A DNA stretch of 5,917 bases from positions 1 through 5,917 of the forward strand of contig ONXT01000008.1 in assembly GCA_900321845.1 (NCBI GenBank). Direction: 5' to 3'. Positions 1 through 4,754 of the stretch are shown one piece after another. The notes beneath the pieces were generated by a model. That model saw only the letters and a program-made list of their open reading frames with translations, made no database searches and was not told where the DNA came from. Source of the DNA: an uncultured Bacteroidales bacterium. GTDB lineage: Bacteria > Bacteroidota > Bacteroidia > Bacteroidales > WCHB1-69. How positions within the stretch are numbered: position 1 is the stretch's first letter; every line of letters begins with the position of its first letter. The translations under genes were made by a program, and so were the position numbers.

Positions 1-621
1 CTCGATGATCTTCAGCTTGGTGGAGACTTTGCTTCCGCCGATGATGGCGGTGAATGGCGGCCGCGCGTTGTTGAGCACTTTATCCAGATTCATCGCCTCC
101 TCGTACAGCAGGTAGCCGGCATAGCAGCTGCCGGGGAAGAACTTGGCGATGGTGGCGGTGGAAGCGTGTTCGCGGTGGGCGGTACCGAAAGCATCATTCA
201 CATAAATATCGCCCAAACGAGCAATCTGCTTGGCGAAATCCACATCGCCAGCCTCCTCTTCTTTGTGAAAACGCAAGTTCTCCAACAAAGCGACATCGCC
301 CGGTTTCAAAGCAGCCACTTTCTTGTCCACATCGGCATCCAGAACATCGCCTAAGAATGTGACGGGTTTTCCAAGCACTTCACTCGCTTTGGAGACGATA
401 TGCCTCAGCGACATCTTGTCGTTCGCCGCGCCTTTCGGGCGGCCGAGATGTGACATCAGGATGGCGATGCCGCACTCTTCCACAATGCGATTCACTGTCT
501 GTTTGGTCCGGATGATGCGCGTGGCATCGGTAACTTCCAATTGTTCGTTCAACGGGACATTGTAATCAACGCGAACGAGAACTCTTTTGCCTTTCAAGTC
601 GGCTTGACTGATTGATTTCAT
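1..621 (-). CDS. pgk: Phosphoglycerate kinase, N-terminal half (cut by window edge)
   Basis: This cytoplasmic glycolytic enzyme transfers phosphate between 1,3-bisphosphoglycerate and ADP, giving 3-phosphoglycerate and ATP. The reverse complement reads open for 207 codons from ATG at 621-619 to the window edge, about half of the usual ~400 residues. Visible family motifs are RVDYNVP (residues 17-23; D19 and N21 are 3-phosphoglycerate contacts), TDATR (R35), SHLGRPKG (57-64; H58, R61), LLENLRFHKEEE (112-123; R117), NDAFGTAHREHAST (142-155; R150) and GGSKVSTK (195-202), where the hinge and nucleotide-binding half begins. The first motif is more often RVDFNVP; Tyr for Phe is conservative. The start at 621 gives the usual N-terminus, a few residues before the first beta strand. 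An in-frame ATG at 672-670 would add 17 residues that look like translated A-rich leader, so I did not choose it. The kinase/RapZ gene ends 64 bases upstream on the same strand with no terminator between them, which suggests co-transcription. Confidence 0.97.
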   Translation of the reverse strand, partial: MKSISQADLKGKRVLVRVDYNVPLNEQLEVTDATRIIRTKQTVNRIVEECGIAILMSHLGRPKGAANDKMSLRHIVSKASEVLGKPVTFLGDVLDADVDKKVAALKPGDVALLENLRFHKEEEAGDVDFAKQIARLGDIYVNDAFGTAHREHASTATIAKFFPGSCYAGYLLYEEAMNLDKVLNNARPPFTAIIGGSKVSTKLKIIE

Positions 622-670
622 AATATTGATGATTTTGTTGATTTGTTTTTGTAAAAAATTGGTAGAACAC

Positions 671-680
671 ATCACCTCCT
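671..680 (-). promoter_or_regulatory. Shine-Dalgarno-like AGGAGGTGAT between the kinase/RapZ gene and pgk
   Basis: The minus strand reads AGGAGGTGAT, a 10-base match to the complement of the 16S rRNA 3' end. It lies six bases past the TAG stop of the kinase/RapZ gene. It is about 50 bases from the preferred pgk ATG, too far for direct initiation. It is only 2 bases from the in-frame ATG at 672-670, closer than optimal. It may help ribosomes stay and restart after the upstream gene, or support an extended pgk N-terminus. Bacteroidota generally do not rely on such sites, so the function is uncertain. Confidence 0.35.
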
Positions 681-685
681 ACTCA

Positions 686-2122
686 CTAAAGGTTCGTGTG
701 TCGTAAAACGACATGCACGTCGGGGTATTTTTTTTGCAGATGATCGGCGGTGGATTGTGCAAAATAAACCGAGCGGTGCTGACCGCCAGTGCACCCGAAA
801 TTGATGCAAAGGTGAGAGAATTTCCGTTCCAAGTAATTGTCCACCGACATATCGACGATGGCGAAAACGTGTTGTTTGAATTCATGCACGGTATCGTATT
901 GTTCCAGATAGTCCTTCACGGCTTGGTCGCGGCCGTTCATTGTCTTATAGGGTTCCAAGCGGCCGGGATTGGGCAGTGCGCGACAGTCGAAGACAAAGCC
1001 GCCGCCGTGCGTGCTGTTGTCCTGTGGGATCCCTTTTTTATAAGAAAAACTGCTTACCACCACTGTTAATTTAGCATCATCCATCGATTCAACGCCCTCC
1101 AGCCGGCCGCCCCAATCGATTTCCGTGATGTGGCGCAAAGCAGATTTCAAGGCAGGGATTTCTATCGTAACTTTGTCATTATCAAGAATATATTTAATAT
1201 TTGCAACGGCAAACGGGATGCTTTGCAGAAAATGAGATTTCTTCTCATAATAGCCGCGATAGCCGTAGGCGCCCATCGCCTGCATGATACGAATCAACAC
1301 ATAGCCGTAATAATGTCGGATGGTTTCGGCACGATCGATCAGAATATGCTTTTGCAGTTCATCCAAATAATAGTCAAGCAGTTGCGCACGAATTTCTTCT
1401 GGAAGGTCCGCTTTGGCATCGTAGAGCAGCGAAGCGACGTCATACTGTAACGCACCTTTTCTTCCACCCTGATAATCAATAAAATAGATTTCATCATCCT
1501 TAATCATGATATTGCGCGACTGGAAATCGCGATAGAGGAAGAAATCGCAGTCGGCCTCCAAAAGGAAGTTGATGAGGGTGTTGAAGTCATTTTCCAGTGC
1601 CTGTTCATCGAAAGGGATATGGGCTAATTTCAGGAAATAGTACTTGAAATAATTCAAATCCCACTGCATCGACTGACGGTCGAAGGCGAAACGGGGGTAG
1701 CAGGCGGAGAAGTCGAAATTCTTTTTTCCGCACAACTGCAGAAGCGGAAGTTGTTGAAGCACTTTACGGTAAAAACGCAGCACCTCTTCAGGCACATCCG
1801 CGCCGCTGCGATGTGAAACGAGATAGGAATAGAGCGTTTCGTCGCCCAGATCCGTAAGGAGGTAGTACTGTTTGTTCTTGCTGACAGCCAACACTTCAGG
1901 CACACGGATTTTTTCGTTCAAAAAGAAATCGGTGAAGACGAAAAAGGCGTTATTCTCTTGTAAATCAGAGTTGTAGGCAGCCATAAGTGTGGAGCCGTCC
2001 CTCAAGAATACGCGGGTATAAATCCGGCTGGAGCCAGACTGCGCAATTCTTTCCGATTTTAGAATGGGAATGTGCGTGTATGAATTGGTTAATCGAACAA
2101 TTTCATTTTCTTCAAAAGCCAT
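686..2122 (-). CDS. APH-fold sugar-kinase-like domain fused to RapZ C-terminal domain
   Basis: The 478-residue protein has two parts. Residues ~20-335 form an aminoglycoside-phosphotransferase/AmgK-like kinase fold: GSSRIYTRV (30-38) in the nucleotide loop, DLGD (91-94), a catalytic loop YRDFQSRNIM (197-206; D199, N204), and FIDYQGG (214-220; D216 as metal ligand) followed by YDVASLLYDA. AmgK-type amino-sugar kinases share the RDFxSRNxM...DxQ...YDxxSLL pattern. Residues ~351-478 match the RapZ C-terminal domain: SSFSYKKGIP, GGFVFDCRALPNPG (374-387), NFGCTGGQHRSVY (441-453) and the terminal RH of LRHTNL. In E. coli RapZ this half binds glucosamine-6-phosphate and the sRNA GlmZ, but its N-half is a P-loop domain, absent here. 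The role is probably cytoplasmic amino-sugar phosphorylation or sensing; the substrate is unproven. I chose ATG at 2122-2120 over TTG at 2158-2156, because the latter lies only about 5 bases from the predicted transcription start. In-frame TAG TGA ends the gene. Confidence 0.88.
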   Translation of the reverse strand: MAFEENEIVRLTNSYTHIPILKSERIAQSGSSRIYTRVFLRDGSTLMAAYNSDLQENNAFFVFTDFFLNEKIRVPEVLAVSKNKQYYLLTDLGDETLYSYLVSHRSGADVPEEVLRFYRKVLQQLPLLQLCGKKNFDFSACYPRFAFDRQSMQWDLNYFKYYFLKLAHIPFDEQALENDFNTLINFLLEADCDFFLYRDFQSRNIMIKDDEIYFIDYQGGRKGALQYDVASLLYDAKADLPEEIRAQLLDYYLDELQKHILIDRAETIRHYYGYVLIRIMQAMGAYGYRGYYEKKSHFLQSIPFAVANIKYILDNDKVTIEIPALKSALRHITEIDWGGRLEGVESMDDAKLTVVVSSFSYKKGIPQDNSTHGGGFVFDCRALPNPGRLEPYKTMNGRDQAVKDYLEQYDTVHEFKQHVFAIVDMSVDNYLERKFSHLCINFGCTGGQHRSVYFAQSTADHLQKKYPDVHVVLRHTNL

Positions 2123-2168
2123 AATAATTATTATATTGGTGAGAATGTCGGCGAACAAATCGTGATTG

Positions 2169-2176
2169 CAAAATTA
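2169..2176 (-). promoter_or_regulatory. Bacteroidota-type -7 box for the kinase/RapZ gene
   Basis: The minus strand reads TAATTTTG, an exact fit to the TAnnTTTG -7 consensus of the Bacteroidota primary sigma factor. Transcription would start near 2163, giving a ~40-base AT-rich leader before the ATG at 2122. No clear TTTG -33 element is seen at the expected distance. The box sits inside a small inverted repeat, AAAATT-ACGC-AATTTT, which may be chance in AT-rich DNA. Confidence 0.5.
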
Positions 2177-2258
2177 CGCAATTTTATTGAACTTTTGAGC
2201 TGTTCATAAAAATGTATTTCTTTTCGGGAAACGGGAAAAAACGAAGCAAAAAAAATGG

Positions 2259-2266
2259 TACTTTTG
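2259..2266 (+). promoter_or_regulatory. Bacteroidota-type -7 box for the CofE-like gene
   Basis: TACTTTTG fits the TAnnTTTG consensus and is followed by CAC. The start of transcription is expected near 2272, giving a ~40-base A-rich leader without a Shine-Dalgarno site before ATG 2312. An eight-A run lies just upstream (2248-2255). No good -33 TTTG is present. The 21 bases at 2249-2269 match 3595-3615 at 20 positions, so two promoters in this window share almost the same core. Confidence 0.6.
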
Positions 2267-2311
2267 CACTCCCAAAAAACCAACATTTCAACCTTTTAAA
2301 ATTTCAAATCA

Positions 2312-3496
2312 ATGAAACATTTCGGAACTATTTCCCGCGGTATCCGCACCCCCATCATTACCGCCGGAGACAATCTGCCGCAAATCGTTTGCGACTCTCT
2401 CGTTGCCGCTATCAATGAAGGCAACCTAACGATTAACGACCACGATGTCGTCTGCATCACGGAAGCTGTTGTGGGCATTTCGCAGCGGAATTTCGCCACT
2501 GCCGACCAGATTGCGAAGGATGTGCAGAATCATTTCGGGAAAGATGCAACCATCGGTCTTATTTTTCCCATTTTAAGCAGAAACCGCTTCTCAATGTTGT
2601 TACGTGGAATCAGCCGCGGAGTGAAAAAAATATACATCCAACTCTCCTATCCGGGCGATGAAAAGGGCAACAAGCTTGTGGATGAAGAGACCTTCTTCAA
2701 TTCAAATGTCAATCCTTACACGGATGTGTTCACCGATGCGGAGTTCAAGAAGATTTTCCCGAACACAGTACACGAGTTCACCGGCGTTGACTATATTCAG
2801 TACTACAAGGAAATCTGCGAGTGCGAGTGTGAAATCATCCTCGCCAACGACCCGCGCGCCATTCTGAAGTTCGCCGACAACGTGGTGGTTGCCAGCATCC
2901 ACACCCGCCATCAGAACAAGAAGGTGCTGGAACGCAGCGGCGCCAAGAAAGTGATCGGCCTCGATGAGATCCTCACCCACAGCGTGGACGGCTCCGGCTA
3001 CAACGAACAATTCGGCCTGCTCGGTTCCAACCTACTGAACGACAACGGGGTGAAGCTCTTTCCGCGCAATTGCCAAGAGCTTGTGGACGAGGTGCAAAAA
3101 CGCCTTTTCGATATCTACCACAAAAATGTGGAAGTGATGGTCTATGGCGACGGTGCCTTCAAGGACCCGCAAGGCGGCATCTGGGAACTCGCCGACCCCG
3201 TGGTCTCCCCCGCCTATACCAAAGGGCTCATCGGAACACCGAACGAACTGAAACTGAAGTACTTGACCACCAACGACCTGACAGATTTGCAGGGCGAAGA
3301 ACTGGAAGCGGAAGTCGCTCGCCGCATTAAGACGAAGGACAAGAACCTGAAAGGCCAAATGGCCACCCAAGGCACCACCCCGCGCCAACTCACCGACCTG
3401 CTTGGCAGCTTGGCCGACCTCACCTCCGGCTCCGGCGACAAAGGCACCCCGGTCATCCTGATCCAGAACTACTTCCAAAACTGGGCCGACCGCTAA
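2312..3496 (+). CDS. CofE-like protein, coenzyme F420-0:L-glutamate (gamma-glutamyl) ligase family
   Basis: This 394-residue cytoplasmic protein resembles the long CofE-like proteins of anaerobic bacteria annotated as F420-0:L-glutamate ligase. True CofE adds glutamates to F420-0 using GTP. The N-terminus has the family layout: IRTPIITAGDNL (11-22), then DHDVVCITEAVVG (43-55), matching CofE's opening strand and its 'VVTSKVVSKAEG'-type segment. Other conserved-looking blocks are FPILSRNRF (85-93), SYPGDEKGN (112-120), TGVDYIQYYK (157-166), HSVDGSGYNEQFGLLGSN (223-240), GDGAFKDPQGGIWELADP (279-296; possibly the counterpart of CofE's DTFGRPWR region) and TTPRQLTDLLGSLADLTSGSGDKGTP (355-380). It is well over 100 residues longer than archaeal CofE. 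No F420 biosynthesis partner is visible, and Bacteroidales are not known F420 users, so the real substrate may differ: another gamma-glutamyl acceptor is possible. The start is ATG 2312, about 40 bases after the predicted transcription start. The family call is moderately sure; the reaction is not established. Confidence 0.78.
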   Translation: MKHFGTISRGIRTPIITAGDNLPQIVCDSLVAAINEGNLTINDHDVVCITEAVVGISQRNFATADQIAKDVQNHFGKDATIGLIFPILSRNRFSMLLRGISRGVKKIYIQLSYPGDEKGNKLVDEETFFNSNVNPYTDVFTDAEFKKIFPNTVHEFTGVDYIQYYKEICECECEIILANDPRAILKFADNVVVASIHTRHQNKKVLERSGAKKVIGLDEILTHSVDGSGYNEQFGLLGSNLLNDNGVKLFPRNCQELVDEVQKRLFDIYHKNVEVMVYGDGAFKDPQGGIWELADPVVSPAYTKGLIGTPNELKLKYLTTNDLTDLQGEELEAEVARRIKTKDKNLKGQMATQGTTPRQLTDLLGSLADLTSGSGDKGTPVILIQNYFQNWADR

Positions 3497-3544
3497 GCCA
3501 CACGCCGGGATGCAAATCCAACACCACCTCTCCCTACCCGTCCG

Positions 3545-3566
3545 GTTGTTGAAACTTTCAAACAAC
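3545..3566 (+). terminator. Weak hairpin after the CofE-like gene
   Basis: GTTGTTGAA and TTCAAACAAC can pair with one bulged A and a tiny loop, 48 bases after the CofE-like stop codon. The stem is AT-rich and no T-run follows, so it is a poor intrinsic terminator. It could act as a transcript 3'-end stabiliser or be chance. The rest of 3497-3594 shows nothing I can name. Confidence 0.22.
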
Positions 3567-3604
3567 TAATTACACGGAAAGAGAATTAGGTGATAAAAAA
3601 ATAG

Positions 3605-3612
3605 TACTTTTG
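3605..3612 (+). promoter_or_regulatory. Bacteroidota-type -7 box of the small transcription unit
   Basis: TACTTTTG, followed by CAC and preceded by a seven-A run, is nearly identical to the element at 2249-2269 (20 of 21 bases). The transcription start is expected near 3618. A -33 TTTG is not evident. The first possible start codon is at 3636, and an intrinsic terminator follows at 3735-3767, so the box heads a transcript of about 150 bases unless readthrough occurs. Confidence 0.6.
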
Positions 3613-3635
3613 CACACGAAGAAACCAAGTCGTCA

Positions 3636-3725
3636 ATGAAGCACAAATTGTTGAAAAACAACCTCTTAGATCGCATCAATGCTTCCGCATCCGCCTTCAT
3701 TGTGCGCTTCAAAATCAAAATTTAA
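3636..3725 (+). CDS. Possible 29-residue small protein or leader peptide
   Basis: ATG at 3636 opens 29 codons ending in TAA (3723-3725). The product begins MKHKLLKNNLLDRINASASA and ends FIVRFKIKI; it is basic, with alternating hydrophobic and charged residues. It starts about 18 bases after the predicted transcription start and ends 10 bases before the terminator stem, as a complete small gene would. No Shine-Dalgarno site is seen, which is normal for the phylum. The start codon lies within an arm of the inverted repeat 3634-3641/3695-3702, so RNA folding could hide it. No homologue is recognised, and an ORF this short can arise by chance. Confidence 0.3.
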   Translation: MKHKLLKNNLLDRINASASAFIVRFKIKI

Positions 3726-3734
3726 TGAAATCAC

Positions 3735-3767
3735 GCCCCTCTGGTGCCAATACAGAGGGGCTTTTTG
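3735..3767 (+). terminator. Intrinsic terminator or attenuator
   Basis: GCCCCTCTG (3735-3743) pairs perfectly with CAGAGGGGC (3753-3761) around a nine-base loop, and TTTTTG follows directly (3762-3767). This 9-bp GC-rich stem plus T-run is the best terminator in the window. The T-run lies only on the plus-strand side, fixing the direction. It sits 36 bases before the porin start codon and downstream of the -7 box at 3605, so it either ends the small unit or attenuates transcription into the porin and guaB. Confidence 0.8.
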
Positions 3768-3802
3768 TATCATATCCCGACATTGTCTTATTAAATAATC
3801 AA

Positions 3803-4678
3803 ATGAAGAGAATCCTGCTTATAGCCACAGCCATACTGACAGTTTTTTCAGTGAAAGCCCAAGTGAACTTGCAACTGCATTACGATTTCGGCCGCCACCT
3901 ATACACCCGCACACACGACAACCGCGCAGACCTCAGCGCCCAAACGGATGAGAATGGCGACCACATCAAAGGCAGCGGCCGCATGTACCTGACCGCCACC
4001 ACCGAGATGTTCAAACCCGACAAGTTTGGCTCCACCTTCTTCTTCATTGATTTAGACTTCAATGACCGTATGAACGGCGCCTATTGGGAAATCGCCCGCG
4101 AACTCTGCTTCTGGAACCAGAGCAAAGTCAACTGGCTCTCCATCCACCTTGAATACAACGGCGGCTTCAATGCTTATGGCCCCTCGTACGATGGGTTCAA
4201 CTACCCCGGCACCAAGTATAACGACGCGTGGCTGTTCGGACTGACCTATTCCGGGCACTCCGCCGACTTCTCCAAAACATGGTCGATTTCCGCCATGTAC
4301 AAACTGATTCCCAACACCGTGAACATGGATGGCAAAAAAGACATCCACAACTTCCAAATCACGGGCGTGTGGGGCATCAACTTCGCCAAAGGCAAGAGCG
4401 GCAACTACTGGTGCACCTTCTCCGGCTACTTCGACTTCTGGCGCCAATGGCGGCCTTGGCAAATCCATGCTTACAAAAACCCCACCGACTTCAAACAGGG
4501 CACCCAATTCATTTTCATGGGTGAGCCGCAATTCTGGGTGAACTTCAACGCCATCGAGTGCTTCGCCAAAAACGACGTAAACCTCAGCATCGGCACCGAG
4601 GTGGAAATCTCCAACAATTTCATCGGCACCGGCGGTTTCTACGCCATCCCGACAGTCGGAATCAAGTGGACATTCTGA
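3803..4678 (+). CDS. DUF5020/Tsx-like outer membrane beta-barrel protein
   Basis: This 291-residue protein has an N-terminal signal peptide (MKRILLIATAILTVFSVKA, cut about residue 19 before Gln), then an aromatic-rich series of alternating strands ending in a C-terminal Phe (IKWTF), as in outer membrane beta-barrels. Segments I associate with the Bacteroidota DUF5020 family, related to the nucleoside channel Tsx, are LHYDFGRHLYT (25-35), TTEMFKPDKFGSTFFFID (66-83), AYWEIARELCFW (93-104), HLEYNGG (115-121), GEPQFWVNFN (240-249) and LSIGTEVEISNNF (261-273). Residues ~36-60 look like an inserted polar loop. A nucleoside-channel role is inferred from the family and from guaB downstream. I chose ATG 3803 because it opens directly into the signal peptide. 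The in-frame ATG at 3725 would add 26 residues encoded by the terminator. I see no separate promoter between 3767 and 3803. Confidence 0.82.
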   Translation: MKRILLIATAILTVFSVKAQVNLQLHYDFGRHLYTRTHDNRADLSAQTDENGDHIKGSGRMYLTATTEMFKPDKFGSTFFFIDLDFNDRMNGAYWEIARELCFWNQSKVNWLSIHLEYNGGFNAYGPSYDGFNYPGTKYNDAWLFGLTYSGHSADFSKTWSISAMYKLIPNTVNMDGKKDIHNFQITGVWGINFAKGKSGNYWCTFSGYFDFWRQWRPWQIHAYKNPTDFKQGTQFIFMGEPQFWVNFNAIECFAKNDVNLSIGTEVEISNNFIGTGGFYAIPTVGIKWTF

Positions 4679-4715
4679 TGAGCTGCAAACGAAAAGTTGG
4701 AGGAATAGATAAAAG

Positions 4716-4739
4716 AACAAATAAACAAATAAACAAATA
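4716..4739 (+). repeat. Three exact tandem copies of AACAAATA in the guaB leader
   Basis: The 8-base unit AACAAATA occurs three times in a row, followed by degenerate A-rich sequence up to the guaB start at 4755. It lies in the 76-base gap after the porin stop codon. An A-rich, unstructured leader suits initiation without a Shine-Dalgarno site in Bacteroidota. Copy number could vary by slippage and change leader length. A GGAGGA at 4699-4704 is about 50 bases from the ATG, too far to act as its ribosome binding site. Confidence 0.75.
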
Positions 4740-4754
4740 AATAAAGAATACGAC

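Larger units (their letters stand above)
3618..3767 (+). ncRNA. Candidate small RNA or attenuator leader
   Basis: This ~150-base unit is bounded by a promoter-like -7 box and a strong intrinsic terminator. Its 5' part can fold back: CAATGAAG (3634-3641) is perfectly complementary to CTTCATTG (3695-3702). A competing pairing joins TGAAGCACAA (3637-3646) to 3700-3711 (TTGTGC, two bulged bases, TTCA). A small hairpin GTTG-AAAAA-CAAC (3650-3662) can form inside. An A-rich single-stranded stretch (about 3711-3734) leads to the terminator. I recognise no known riboswitch or RNA family here. It could be a free small RNA, the mRNA of a small protein (3636-3725), or a leader controlling the porin gene at 3803. 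Ends are estimated from motifs only. Confidence 0.42.

Noticed and set aside
166..565. Two plus-strand open frames (166-354 and 323-565)
   Set aside because: Both are antisense to pgk, whose minus-strand reading shows clear, uninterrupted family motifs.
2123..2158. TTG start at 2158 for the kinase/RapZ protein
   Set aside because: It lies about 5 bases past the predicted transcription start. ATG at 2122 leaves a normal ~40-base leader and a typical N-terminus.
2170..2185. Inverted repeat AAAATT-ACGC-AATTTT over the minus-strand -7 box as an operator
   Set aside because: The arms are only A and T in an AT-rich intergenic region, so chance is likely. No regulator or second copy supports it.
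3032..3565. 177-codon open frame on the minus strand
   Set aside because: It is antisense to the conserved 3' half of the CofE-like gene. Its Gly/Val/Ala-rich composition is typical of a shadow frame.
3725..3802. Longer N-terminus for the porin starting at ATG 3725
   Set aside because: The extra 26 residues are encoded by the terminator hairpin and its T-run and would bury the signal peptide inside the protein. ATG 3803 starts directly with a good signal sequence.
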